From the NCBI GenBank assembly GCA_025055175.1, contig JANWYT010000023.1, forward strand, positions 62,001 to 126,000: a stretch of DNA of 64,000 nucleotides, given 5' to 3'. The stretch comes from Anaerolineae bacterium. Lineage in GTDB: Bacteria > Chloroflexota > Anaerolineae > Aggregatilineales > Phototrophicaceae. Positions 41,253 through 49,501 of this stretch are shown here, piece by piece. The notes beneath the pieces are model-generated. The model worked only from the letters and a program-made list of their open reading frames with translations, was not told where the DNA came from and searched no databases. Within the stretch, counting starts at the first letter, position 1. Every line of letters starts with the position of its first letter. Both the position numbers and the translations under genes were made by a program.

Positions 41253-43658
41253 ATGAACTATCAGATCAAGAGAGCGGCAGTCATCGGTTCTGGGACGATG
41301 GGCGGCGGCATCGCGACGCTGCTGGTGGGCGTAGGGATCGACGTGATCCTGTTGGACATCCCCGCCAAAGACACCCAGCCCGGCGATCCACCCGCCAAGC
41401 GCAATGCCATCGTCGCCAACAACCTGAAGACGCTGGCCAAGATGCGCCCCGCTCAAGCCTTCGTCGAAAGCGACATCGCTAAGCTGCGCATTGGCAACAT
41501 CGATGATGACTTAGGCCTACTGGCTGATGTTGACTGGGTGATCGAAGTCGTCATTGAAAAGCTAGACGTGAAACAAAGCCTCATGGCCAAGTTGGCTGAA
41601 GTCATCGGCCCGCAGACCATCGTCACTACCAACACCAGCGGTTTGCCCATCCACAAAATCGCCGAACATCTGCCCGAAGACTTCACGCGGCGCTTCATGG
41701 GGACACACTTCTTCAACCCACCGCGCTACCTGAAGCTGCTAGAAGTCATCCCTCACCCCAATTGCGACCCTGCTCTGGTCGATTTTATGATGAACTTCGG
41801 CACGCGCACCCTGGGCAAGGGCGTGGTGCTGTGCAAGGACACCCCCAACTTCATCGGCAACCGCTTCATGAGCATGAGCGGTATGCAAGCGATGAACTAC
41901 GCCCTGGATCATGGCTACACAGTGGAGGAGGTAGACGCCCTCACTGGCCCGCTGATTGGCCGCCCCAAGACCGCCACCTTCAACCTAAACGACCTGGTCG
42001 GCTTCGACGTAGCCGTCTACGTGGCCCGCAACCTATACGATGCCATCCCCGACGATCCCCAGCGCGACGTGCTGAACCACCCCAAGACCAAAGCCCTGAG
42101 CGACGCCCTGCTGGAGCGCAAGTGGCTGGGCCGCAAGACCAACCAGGGCTTTTACTTGATGAAGAAGCGCGAGGACGGCGAGAAGGAATTCTGGGCGCTC
42201 AACCTGGAGACGCTGGAGTACGAACCGCCGCGCAGGGTCGAATTTGAGAGCGTCAAGAAGCACCAGAAGGTGCGCCCCACCGGCGAACGAATTCGCTTGC
42301 TCATCAACGAAGACGACAGAGGTGGCCAGTACCTCTTCCATCTGCACGCCTTCTACCTAGCCTATGCTTCGCACAAGGTGGGCGAGATCACCGAGAGTAT
42401 CCTCAACATCGACAACGCGCAGAAGTGGGGCTTCGGCCACGAGATGGGGCCGTTCGAGATTTGGGATGCCATCGGCGTGAGCGAGACGGTCGTCCGCTTC
42501 GAGGGAGCTGGCTACCCCGTCGCCCAATGGGTGAAGGACATGATCGGCAAAGGCCACACCCACTTCTACCTGCGCAACAAAGGCGGCGTCGCCACCCACT
42601 ACTACAGTCCCCAGGCGGGCGATTACGTGGCCATCCCCCGTGATCCGCTGGCCATCCGCATTGATGTGTTGCGCGCCGCCGAAGCCGAAGGCGGCAAGAC
42701 CATCGTCGCCAGCAACGACGATGGCGCCGTCTACGACATTGGCGACGGCGTGCTGCTGTGGGAGTTCCGCAGTAAGCAGAACACCATCACTGCCAAATTC
42801 ATCGAGCTTGGCGAACAAGCTGTCCGCCTCTTGGATCAGCCTGAGTGGCGCGCCCTGGTGGTGGCCAACGAAGCCGAGCGCTTCAGCATTGGCGCGAACC
42901 TGACGGAGGTCATGCAGAGCGAGAACGTCGTCGAGGCGATGGAGCGCGCCATCCGCACCCTGCAGGAGCTGACGCTCAAGATGAAGTACGCTCCCAAGCC
43001 CGTCATCACAGCGCCGGCGGGCATGGCCCTGGGCGGCGGCTGCGAGCTGAGCATGGCCGGCCACACCAGCGTGCCGCACGCTGAGACTTACATCGGCCTG
43101 GTTGAATTCGGCGTGGGCCTGGTGCCGGCCGGCGGCGGCTGTAAAGAGATGATCCGCCGCCTGATCAATCCGCTGGCCGCTGCCGGCGCCGACGTGCTGC
43201 CCGGCTTGCAGAAGGCCTTCGAGAACATCGCCCTGGCGAAGGTCAGCGAGTCGGCGGCCCAGGCCCGCGACATGGGCTTCTTCACTGCCAGCGACAAAAT
43301 CGTCATGAGCCGCGACCACCTGATCGGCGAAGCCAAAGCCGTCGCCCTGGCCCTGGCGGAGACCTACGTGCAACGCCCCGTCGAGAAGGTCTACGCCGCT
43401 GGTCGCGACGCCTACGCCGCCCTCAAGGTGGCCATCGCCGGCTTCCGCGAAGCAGGCCAAGCCAGTGAACACGACGCGCTGATCGCCAGCAAGATCGCCT
43501 ACATCCTGACGGGCGGAGCGCTGGCCCAACCCCAGTGGGTAGAGCCGCAGTACATCTTCGCCCTAGAGCGCCAGGCCTTCATGGAACTGGCTATGCATCC
43601 CAAGACGCAAGAGCGCATCATGCACATGCTCACCACCAACAAGCCGCTGCGCAATTGA
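41253..43658 (+). CDS. fadN: 3-hydroxyacyl-CoA dehydrogenase/enoyl-CoA hydratase fusion (FadN-like)
   Basis: The 801-residue enzyme has the FadN order: an N-terminal NAD-binding Rossmann domain (AAVIGSGTMGGGIATLLVGV), the 3-hydroxyacyl-CoA dehydrogenase C-terminal domains (FMGTHFFNPPRYLKLLEV, with the catalytic His in the HFFNP motif), then a crotonase domain with the oxyanion-hole segments FSIGANL and GMALGGGCELSMAG and the Glu of LVEFGVGLVPAGGG. It would perform the hydration and the second oxidation of fatty-acid beta-oxidation. No thiolase (fadA) is in the window. The ATG follows GAAAGG at 6 bases. It lies downstream of tetR-TIR behind a terminator. Confidence 0.93.
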   Translation: MNYQIKRAAVIGSGTMGGGIATLLVGVGIDVILLDIPAKDTQPGDPPAKRNAIVANNLKTLAKMRPAQAFVESDIAKLRIGNIDDDLGLLADVDWVIEVVIEKLDVKQSLMAKLAEVIGPQTIVTTNTSGLPIHKIAEHLPEDFTRRFMGTHFFNPPRYLKLLEVIPHPNCDPALVDFMMNFGTRTLGKGVVLCKDTPNFIGNRFMSMSGMQAMNYALDHGYTVEEVDALTGPLIGRPKTATFNLNDLVGFDVAVYVARNLYDAIPDDPQRDVLNHPKTKALSDALLERKWLGRKTNQGFYLMKKREDGEKEFWALNLETLEYEPPRRVEFESVKKHQKVRPTGERIRLLINEDDRGGQYLFHLHAFYLAYASHKVGEITESILNIDNAQKWGFGHEMGPFEIWDAIGVSETVVRFEGAGYPVAQWVKDMIGKGHTHFYLRNKGGVATHYYSPQAGDYVAIPRDPLAIRIDVLRAAEAEGGKTIVASNDDGAVYDIGDGVLLWEFRSKQNTITAKFIELGEQAVRLLDQPEWRALVVANEAERFSIGANLTEVMQSENVVEAMERAIRTLQELTLKMKYAPKPVITAPAGMALGGGCELSMAGHTSVPHAETYIGLVEFGVGLVPAGGGCKEMIRRLINPLAAAGADVLPGLQKAFENIALAKVSESAAQARDMGFFTASDKIVMSRDHLIGEAKAVALALAETYVQRPVEKVYAAGRDAYAALKVAIAGFREAGQASEHDALIASKIAYILTGGALAQPQWVEPQYIFALERQAFMELAMHPKTQERIMHMLTTNKPLRN

Positions 43659-43690
43659 TAGCGCCATAGGCTCGGCGCTGCAACGACTGC

Positions 43691-43726
43691 TCGAAGTCCC
43701 TCTGCCGAGCGCAGGCGGGGCTTCGA
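43691..43726. terminator. Hairpin between fadN and the UDP-sugar dehydrogenase gene
   Basis: TCGAAGTCCC and GGGGCTTCGA pair over 10 bp with one G-T wobble. It lies in the convergent gap and probably terminates from both sides, without an obvious T-tract. Confidence 0.45.
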
Positions 43727-43749
43727 CGCCTCTGGTACTTGTCACAGCT

Positions 43750-45060
43750 TCACAGGCTCACCACGCGCGCGCTGCCCGCCAGCCCTTTGGTGACGTGGCG
43801 CGTGTCGACGATCAGCTTGCTGTGCTGGACGACGTGTTGCCAGTCGTAGGCCTTGTGGTGCGTGACGATGACGACGCAGTCGGCTTGGCGCAACAGGGCA
43901 TCGTTGTATTCGCTGCTGGCCATACTGCCCTCCTCCAGACGCACGCTAGGCACGAAAGGATCGTGATAGACGACCTGCGCGCCCTTCTTGCGCAGCAACT
44001 CGATGATGTCTAGCGCCGGCGACTCGCGTACATCGCTCACGTCTGGCTTGTAGGCTACCCCCAACACGACGATACGCGCGCCCTTGACCGCCTTGCCTTC
44101 GTCGTTCAGCGCTTCTGTCACCTTGCCCAGGACGTGGATCGGCATGGACGTGTTGATCTCGCTGGCCAGCTCGATGAAGCGAGCTGTGTAATTGAGCGTC
44201 TTGAGCTTCCAGCTCAGGTAGAGTGGATCGATGGGAATGCAGTGGCCGCCCAGGCCAGGGCCAGGATAGAAAGGCATGTAGCCGAAGGGCTTGCTGCTGG
44301 CCGCTTGGATGACCTCCCACACATCGATCCCCAACTTATCGCACATGAGGGCCATCTCGTTCACCAGGCCGATGTTGACCGCGCGGAAGGTGTTCTCCAA
44401 CAGCTTAACCATCTCGGCGGTGGTGGGCGAAGAGACGAGGATCACCTGTTCAACGGCCGTGCTGTATAGAGCATAAGTCACTTCGCTGCACGCGGGGGTG
44501 ATACCGCCGACGACTTTGGGGGTGTTGCGCACGCCGTAGCGCTGGTTGCCGGGGTCAATGCGCTCTGGTGAGAAGGCCAAGAAGACATCTTCGCCAACCA
44601 CCAGCCCACCTTCGGTCAAGCGCGGCAACAGAATCTCCTCCGTCGTGCCGGGGTAAGTCGTACTCTCTAAGACGACCAACAAGCCAGGGTGGGCTACTTT
44701 GGCGATGGACTCCACAGATTGGATGACGTAGGACATGTCGGGGTCTTTGGTCTTGGTGAGCGGCGTCGGCACACAAATGCTGATGGCGTCCACGTCGGCC
44801 AGGTCGCTGTAGCGCGCGGACGCGCGCAGCTTGCCGCCCTCCACCAGCGGACGCAAATCGTCGCTGCGGATGTCGTCGATGTAGCTCTGGCCGCGATTCA
44901 GGGCGTTGACCTTCTTCTCGTCAACGTCAATAGCCAGCACGTTGAAGCCCTCGCGCGCGAATTCGACGGCGAGGGGCAGGCCGACGTAGCCGACGCCGAC
45001 GATGGCTAGGCGAGCGGTGCGCTGCTCAATACGCTTGAGCAGGGTTTCTTTGTGGGACAT
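43750..45060 (-). CDS. UDP-glucose/UDP-GlcNAc-type nucleotide-sugar 6-dehydrogenase
   Basis: The 436-residue enzyme has the N-terminal NAD fold (LAIVGVGYVGLPLAVEFA), the central KLLENTFRAVNIGLVNE segment with the structural Lys/Asn, and the catalytic Cys in GPGLGGHCIPIDP. The SSKPFGYMPFYPGPG region is typical of the WecC/WbpA branch that acts on UDP-N-acetylhexosamines, so UDP-GlcNAc is as likely a substrate as UDP-ManNAc. It would supply uronic acids for surface polysaccharide. The gene has its own promoter and no partner genes nearby. Confidence 0.9.
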   Translation of the reverse strand: MSHKETLLKRIEQRTARLAIVGVGYVGLPLAVEFAREGFNVLAIDVDEKKVNALNRGQSYIDDIRSDDLRPLVEGGKLRASARYSDLADVDAISICVPTPLTKTKDPDMSYVIQSVESIAKVAHPGLLVVLESTTYPGTTEEILLPRLTEGGLVVGEDVFLAFSPERIDPGNQRYGVRNTPKVVGGITPACSEVTYALYSTAVEQVILVSSPTTAEMVKLLENTFRAVNIGLVNEMALMCDKLGIDVWEVIQAASSKPFGYMPFYPGPGLGGHCIPIDPLYLSWKLKTLNYTARFIELASEINTSMPIHVLGKVTEALNDEGKAVKGARIVVLGVAYKPDVSDVRESPALDIIELLRKKGAQVVYHDPFVPSVRLEEGSMASSEYNDALLRQADCVVIVTHHKAYDWQHVVQHSKLIVDTRHVTKGLAGSARVVSL

Positions 45061-45104
45061 AGAGAATCACTCTTTGCGGGCTTTGCGGACACAAAAACGG
45101 ATTC

Positions 45105-45132
45105 ATTATAGTCTCAGGGTGGTGGTGCGCAA
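45105..45132 (-). promoter_or_regulatory. Promoter of the UDP-sugar dehydrogenase gene
   Basis: On the minus strand TTGCGC (45127-45132) and TATAAT (45105-45110) are separated by 16 bp. The leader would be about 40 bases. Confidence 0.65.
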
Positions 45133-45163
45133 AGGATGAGCGAGCAGGGCTGCTAGGGCAAGC

Positions 45164-45198
45164 ACATGAAGGCTGATGGCTTGTTTCAGCCCTCGCTC
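45164..45198 (+). repeat. Dispersed intergenic repeat, copy 4
   Basis: The copy reads ACATGAAGGCTGATGGC, then TTGTTTCAGCCCTCGCTCT. The second half matches copy 3 closely. It lies between the UDP-sugar dehydrogenase promoter and the end of the RodZ-like gene and is followed by a G/C-rich hairpin (CCCTCGTCC with GGACGAGGG). Confidence 0.5.
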
Positions 45199-45204
45199 TC
45201 AAGC

Positions 45205-45229
45205 CCTCGTCCTTCTTGAGGACGAGGGC
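45205..45229 (-). terminator. Hairpin after the RodZ-like gene
   Basis: Arms GCCCTCGTCC and GGACGAGGGC flank the loop TTCTT and form a perfect 10-bp stem about 65 bases beyond the RodZ-like stop codon. No strong T-tract is seen on the minus strand. Confidence 0.5.
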
Positions 45230-45292
45230 TTGTCCTCCCTTCTCTCAGAGCGCGCAGCGCTCGTCTACTAATGAAGAGGCGAGGTGAGGTTA

Positions 45293-46537
45293 TCACGATC
45301 CGCCGCCTTTGGGGGTGGGCAAGTTGCTGGGAGTAGTGCGCGGCGGCAAGACAGCCGTTGGGCGTGGCGTCGGCGTAATGCTGGGCGTGAGCGTGGGCCT
45401 GGGCGTGATGCTGGGGGTCGGCGTGTTGCTGGCCGTGCTGGTGATGGTGGGCGTGGCGCTGGGCGTAAAACTGGGCGTCAACGTGACGGTGGGCGGCAGG
45501 GTGACGCTGGGGGTCAGGCTCGGCGCTGGCGTGACCGATGGGCCAGCAGGCGTGAAGGTGGGTGGGACTGCTGCGAAGGTGGCCGCCATCTCCAGGGCCA
45601 GGGTGGCAGCTGGGCTGGTGGGCGTTGGGGCTGGCGTATCGCTCATGATGGGCGTTGGCTCGTCCTGCGGCGCCGATAGCACTTCTAGGCGATCTGGATA
45701 GTAAGCGATGGTGACCCGCTGACCGCGCTGGCCCAAGAGGCCTTGCGGCACGCCATTGAGCGTGACCTGCGTGCCGCCACCGTTGGAAGTGTCCAAGATG
45801 ATCTGGCTCACGCCTTCGAAGGGCAAGCGTTCGCCGGGGCGCAGCAGGCCAGCTTGGCGTTCCTGGCCATCCACCGTCACTCGTACCCAGGCGCGGCTGG
45901 TGATGTCCAGCAGCAGGGCGATCCCCTGGCCTCGGAAAGGGTTGGGCGTGGTGAGTGGCGTGGGCGAGAGCAGCGGACGCAGCGTCGGGGTGGGAGTGGG
46001 GACGAGCGTGCTGGGACGTTCGGCCAGGGCTAATGGATCGGGCGCAGGAGGCGGCGCGTCTTCCAGCAGGCTGAAAGTCACGGCCAGGATGATGGCCATC
46101 GCTCCTAGGGCCAGGACAGCCATGCTCAAGTTGGCCAAGAGGCCCGGCAGGCCCAGATCGCGCGGCGCGGCGCGGCGGACGACGGGCAGGTTGGGCTGGG
46201 TGTCGGTGATCTTGCGCGGCGCGCTCAGTCCCACCGAGCCGTTGACCACAGGCATGGGCTGCGTCTGCTTCTTGCGACGGCGCGCGCGTTTGTTCGCCTC
46301 TAGCTTGCTGGACTCGTACAGCTCCAAGATACGATCGGCGTCCAGCCTCAGATAGTTGGCGTAGTTGCGCAGCAGGCCGCGCGTCTGCGCATCTGACCCA
46401 ACCACGTTGAATTCGCCGCGCTCGAACGCTTCCAGGGTCGAGCGACGAATCCTGAGCGTCTTCTCGGCGTCTTCTAGCGTCTTCTCTTGGAGTTGGCGCG
46501 TATCGTAGAGATACTTGCCCAGGGTTGCAGCGTCCAT
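45293..46537 (-). CDS. RodZ-like protein with long Pro/Thr/Ser tail
   Basis: The 414-residue protein has an N-terminal helix-turn-helix of the RodZ/HTH_25 type (TLGKYLYDTRQLQEKTLEDA, ending in YLRLDADRILELYES), a basic stretch, one membrane helix near residues 135-155 (LANLSMAVLALGAMAIILAV), a Pro/Thr linker and an extracytoplasmic DUF4115-like beta domain (ALLLDITSRAWVRVTVDGQE). The last 110 residues are an unusually long low-complexity tail of repeated TPS/TPT units. RodZ links MreB to the cell wall in rods. The ATG follows AGGAGAG, and an extended -10 promoter lies just upstream, separate from rplI. Confidence 0.85.
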   Translation of the reverse strand: MDAATLGKYLYDTRQLQEKTLEDAEKTLRIRRSTLEAFERGEFNVVGSDAQTRGLLRNYANYLRLDADRILELYESSKLEANKRARRRKKQTQPMPVVNGSVGLSAPRKITDTQPNLPVVRRAAPRDLGLPGLLANLSMAVLALGAMAIILAVTFSLLEDAPPPAPDPLALAERPSTLVPTPTPTLRPLLSPTPLTTPNPFRGQGIALLLDITSRAWVRVTVDGQERQAGLLRPGERLPFEGVSQIILDTSNGGGTQVTLNGVPQGLLGQRGQRVTIAYYPDRLEVLSAPQDEPTPIMSDTPAPTPTSPAATLALEMAATFAAVPPTFTPAGPSVTPAPSLTPSVTLPPTVTLTPSFTPSATPTITSTASNTPTPSITPRPTLTPSITPTPRPTAVLPPRTTPSNLPTPKGGGS

Positions 46538-46564
46538 CGGCGCGATCTCTCCTGCAGTGCGCCG

Positions 46565-46573
46565 ATTGTACCA
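46565..46573 (-). promoter_or_regulatory. Extended -10 promoter of the RodZ-like gene
   Basis: On the minus strand TGGTACAAT provides a TGN extension before TACAAT (46565-46570). No -35 is recognisable. Confidence 0.5.
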
Positions 46574-46583
46574 CAGGAGTCGC

Positions 46584-46607
46584 CGAGGCGGCCCTGAAGC
46601 CGCCTCG
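46584..46607 (-). terminator. Hairpin after rplI
   Basis: CGAGGCGGC and GCCGCCTCG are perfect 9-bp arms with a 6-base loop, just beyond the rplI stop on the minus strand. No T-tract follows. Confidence 0.55.
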
Positions 46608-46639
46608 TGGAGTCAACGTAGGGGGAGCGAAGCCGAGGG

Positions 46640-47212
46640 CTAGCTGCCGGTTTGCTGAGCCGCCTGCACGGCCTGCTGAGCGGCTTCGGTTGGCACGGCC
46701 TCGGTGGCCGCAGCAGCAGCCTGAGCGGCGGCTTCGGCCTGGCGCTTGGCCAGGAATTCTTGCATTTGGCCTTCGCGGAGGACGATGATGTGCAGGACGG
46801 GCTGAATCTCCGTGCCAATGCGCACCGTGACTTCGTGCTTGCCGACTTCGCGCAGGCCCTGAGAGCTGATACGGCGACGGTTGATGTCCACGCCCGTCAC
46901 CCTCAACAATTCCTCGGCGATTTCCTGGGTGGTGACGCTACCGAAGAGCTTGCCAGTGCTGGCAGCGCGCTTCTCAAACAACAGCTCTGTGCCATCGATG
47001 ATGCGCGCCACTTCGTTCTGCTTCTTCTCGTAGGCGGCGCGGCGCGCTTCGACTTGCTTGGTCAGACGTTCATGGGCCTTGATGGTCTTCTTGGTGGCCT
47101 GGATGGCGCGTCCGGTCGGGATCAGATAGTTGCGGGCATAGCCGTCGGCCACTTCGACGATTTCGCCGGTGACGCCCGTCTTGTAGATGTCCTGGAGGAG
47201 GATAACTTTCAT
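46640..47212 (-). CDS. rplI: Ribosomal protein L9 with C-terminal Ala/Gln tail
   Basis: The 190-residue protein opens MKVILLQDIYKTGVTGEIVE and contains GYARNYLIPTGRA, the L9 signature, then the long helix and the C-terminal rRNA-binding domain (SSQGLREVGKHEVTVRI). L9 is normally about 150 residues; the extra 40 at the C-terminus are Ala, Gln and Glu-rich and probably disordered or helical. A minus-strand TATAAT lies at 47291-47296, about 80 bases upstream. rpsF, ssb and rpsR, its usual neighbours, are not here. Confidence 0.95.
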   Translation of the reverse strand: MKVILLQDIYKTGVTGEIVEVADGYARNYLIPTGRAIQATKKTIKAHERLTKQVEARRAAYEKKQNEVARIIDGTELLFEKRAASTGKLFGSVTTQEIAEELLRVTGVDINRRRISSQGLREVGKHEVTVRIGTEIQPVLHIIVLREGQMQEFLAKRQAEAAAQAAAAATEAVPTEAAQQAVQAAQQTGS

Positions 47213-47425
47213 CGCGGCACTTCCCTAAATTGTCTCTAGCCCGTGCGCTTCAGGCGCACGCTGAGCTTGTGTCGAGGACAGAACGCGCCGATTATAGTCG
47301 CCTACTCAGTCCTTGAGAAGGCCCAGAGTCGTTGACACTTTTCTACTGATGGCTCATGCGCTATCATACGACGCTCGGTTTCTGCGCTATCTCATCCATC
47401 TCATGCATGTTCCGAGGGTCTAACC

Positions 47426-48133
47426 ATGCTAAAAAATACCCTACCATCTGCCGCTGCGCCCCTGCCCGCCTACAAATACCTCAGCTTCATCACCGCTTCT
47501 TTAGTAGCCGTCCTGCTCGTCAGCAACATCACCGCCACCAAGATCATTGCCCTGGGGCCGTTGGTCTTCGACGGTGGCACGTTGCTCTTCCCGCTAGCCT
47601 ATATCTTCGGCGACGTGCTGACGGAAGTCTACGGCTATCGCGCCAGCCGCCGCGTCATCTGGACGGGCTTCTTCTGGGTGTTGATGAGCGCCCTCATCTT
47701 CCAGGTGGTGGTGTTGGCCCCACCCGCAAAAGACTATCCCTTGCAAGAGAGCTTCGCCGCCATCCTGGGCCAAACGCCGCGAATCTTGGTGGCCAGCCTG
47801 CTGGGCTATTGGCTGGGCGAATTCAGCAACAGCTACACTCTGGCCCGCCTGAAGGTCATCACAGAAGGGCGCTGGCTATGGCTGCGCACCATCAGCAGCA
47901 CGCTGGTGGGCCAGGGCTTGGATAGCGCCGTCTTCGTACTGGTGGCTTTCGTTGGCTTGTACGATGGCGAGCTACTGCTGACGATGATCGCTTCTAACTA
48001 CGTCTTCAAGGTCGCCGTTGAAGTCGCTTTCACCCCCGTCACTTACGCCGTCGTGGGCTGGCTGAAGCGCAGCGAAGGCGTCGACACCTACGACCGCCAG
48101 ACCAACTTCAACCCCTTCGCCCTAAACGCCTAA
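47426..48133 (+). CDS. yhhQ: YhhQ-type queuosine-precursor transporter
   Basis: The 235-residue membrane protein of the VUT/YhhQ family has about six helices and the family pattern VSNITATKII, FPLAYIFGDVLTEVYGYRAS and GEFSNSYTLARLK. YhhQ imports 7-cyano-7-deazaguanine or 7-aminomethyl-7-deazaguanine for queuosine synthesis in tRNA. I found no preQ1 riboswitch consensus upstream. The ATG follows GAGGG. It is monocistronic with a good terminator. Confidence 0.9.
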   Translation: MLKNTLPSAAAPLPAYKYLSFITASLVAVLLVSNITATKIIALGPLVFDGGTLLFPLAYIFGDVLTEVYGYRASRRVIWTGFFWVLMSALIFQVVVLAPPAKDYPLQESFAAILGQTPRILVASLLGYWLGEFSNSYTLARLKVITEGRWLWLRTISSTLVGQGLDSAVFVLVAFVGLYDGELLLTMIASNYVFKVAVEVAFTPVTYAVVGWLKRSEGVDTYDRQTNFNPFALNA

Positions 48134-48150
48134 CCGTTCGCCGCGCTTTC

Positions 48151-48193
48151 CAGGCCCGCTTGCGCGACGACAGGCGGGCCTGCGGGGTTTTTT
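48151..48193 (+). terminator. Rho-independent terminator after the YhhQ gene
   Basis: CAGGCCCGC and GCGGGCCTG form a 9-bp perfect stem around a 14-base loop, followed by CGGGG and a run of six T. Confidence 0.8.
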
Positions 48194-48264
48194 CTTATGT
48201 TGCTCGGTCAGAAGATGGGCTATCATCCCAAGCTACTGAGCTTGCATGTGACGAGGACGACAGC

Positions 48265-49455
48265 ATGACCCCCCCAAAGCGTATTCTGTTCATCATGTCC
48301 GATACAGGCGGAGGTCATCGCGCCGCCGCTGAGGCGATCCGCGACGCGCTCATCGCCAAACACGGGGCGGAGGCCATCGACGCGCCCTTCTTGGATGGCT
48401 TCCGCGTCAGCCGCTTCCCTATGAACTACATGCCAGAGTTCTATCCCTGGATCGTCAATCACAGCAAGGCATCGTGGGGCTTGGGCTACAAGCTCAGCAA
48501 TTCCAAGCGCCGCGCCGCCTTCTTCTCGGCCACTATGTACCTCACCAACGGCGACCGCTTCCGCAAGTTCTTCCGCGCCCAGCGCTTCGACGTCGTCGTC
48601 TCCGTCCACTCCGTCCTCACCCGCCCCACCCTGCGCGCCCTGCGCAGCCTGGAACAGCGACCACCTTACATCACTGTCGTCACCGACCTGGTCTCGACCC
48701 ATCATTTTTGGTACGACCGCCGCACCGAACGTTGCCTCGTCCCCACCCAAGCGGCCTATGAACGCGGCCTAGCCAGCGGCTTGAAGCCAGAACAGCTGCG
48801 CGTTACTGGCCTGCCCGTCCATCCGCGCTTCACCCAGGCCTTGCGGGGCAAGGCCGCTGCGCGCGCCGAGCTGGATTGGACGGGGGACGCGCCCATCGTG
48901 CTGATGGTGGCCGGCGGCGACGGCATGGGGCCGCTCTATGAGACGGCCCAAGCTATCGACGCGCTGGGGCTGAACTGCCAGCTGGCCATCATCGCCGGCA
49001 AGAACGCTGCTTTGAAAGCTCGTCTAGAAGCAGCCAGTTGGCAGTTGCCGACGCGCATTTACGGCTTCGTGCGCAACATGCCCACCCTGATGGAAGCCGC
49101 CGACATCCTGGTGACGAAAGCCGGCCCCGCCACCATCACAGAAGCGGCCATCGCCGGCTTGCCCATGATCCTGTTCGACGCTATCCCTGGCCAAGAAGAA
49201 GGCAACGTGACCTACGTCGTAGACAACCGAGCAGGGGAATACGCGCCTTCGCCATCCCTGGTGGCGGAGACGGTGCGGCGTTGGTTGGCAGAAGGCCCAC
49301 AGGCTTTGGCCGAGCGAGCAGCTCGCGCCCGCGCCATCGCTAACCCCAACGCCGTCTGGGACATCGCCGACGAGATTTGGGCTTGGGCCGACCACGCGCC
49401 TATCATCAACCCGCGTCGCCAGCGCCGCCGTTCGGATTCCGTCAGGCGGCGCTAG
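48265..49455 (+). CDS. UgtP/MGDG-synthase-like glycolipid glycosyltransferase
   Basis: This GT28-type protein of about 396 residues opens KRILFIMSDTGGGHRAAAEA, the MGDG-synthase N-terminal motif for the lipid acceptor, and has the C-terminal nucleotide-sugar domain with LMVAGGDGMGP, GFVRNMPTLMEAADILVTKA and PGQEEGNVTYV. Such enzymes add galactose or glucose to diacylglycerol at the membrane. The donor is not determined. The ATG at 48265 follows GAGGA; the frame is open further upstream through the preceding terminator. It converges on clpC across a short hairpin. Confidence 0.88.
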   Translation: MTPPKRILFIMSDTGGGHRAAAEAIRDALIAKHGAEAIDAPFLDGFRVSRFPMNYMPEFYPWIVNHSKASWGLGYKLSNSKRRAAFFSATMYLTNGDRFRKFFRAQRFDVVVSVHSVLTRPTLRALRSLEQRPPYITVVTDLVSTHHFWYDRRTERCLVPTQAAYERGLASGLKPEQLRVTGLPVHPRFTQALRGKAAARAELDWTGDAPIVLMVAGGDGMGPLYETAQAIDALGLNCQLAIIAGKNAALKARLEAASWQLPTRIYGFVRNMPTLMEAADILVTKAGPATITEAAIAGLPMILFDAIPGQEEGNVTYVVDNRAGEYAPSPSLVAETVRRWLAEGPQALAERAARARAIANPNAVWDIADEIWAWADHAPIINPRRQRRRSDSVRRR

Positions 49456-49464
49456 CGAGGCTTT

Positions 49465-49495
49465 GCGCCGCACTTCTCGCTCGGAAGCGCGGCGC
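49465..49495. terminator. Hairpin in the gap between the glycosyltransferase and clpC
   Basis: GCGCCGC (49465-49471) and GCGGCGC (49489-49495) are perfect 7-bp arms around a 17-base loop in a 46-base convergent gap. No T-tract. Confidence 0.4.
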
Positions 49496-49501
49496 CGAAC
49501 C

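Noticed and set aside
42357..43529. A 390-codon open frame antisense to fadN
   Set aside because: It is a shadow of a GC-rich gene: His/Gln/Gly/Asp-rich composition, no motifs, no ribosome site.
45293..45640. Repeated GGGCGT/GGCGTG units resembling a tandem or CRISPR-like repeat
   Set aside because: They are the DNA of the TPS-rich protein tail; unit length is irregular and there are no unique spacers.
45186..46616. A 476-codon frame overlapping the RodZ-like gene in another frame
   Set aside because: Composition is dominated by Arg, His, Pro and Gln, typical of out-of-frame reading; the RodZ-like frame has recognisable domains.
47356..47425. A possible preQ1 riboswitch ahead of the YhhQ gene
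   Set aside because: No stem-loop plus A-rich tail of the preQ1 consensus is present in this short leader.
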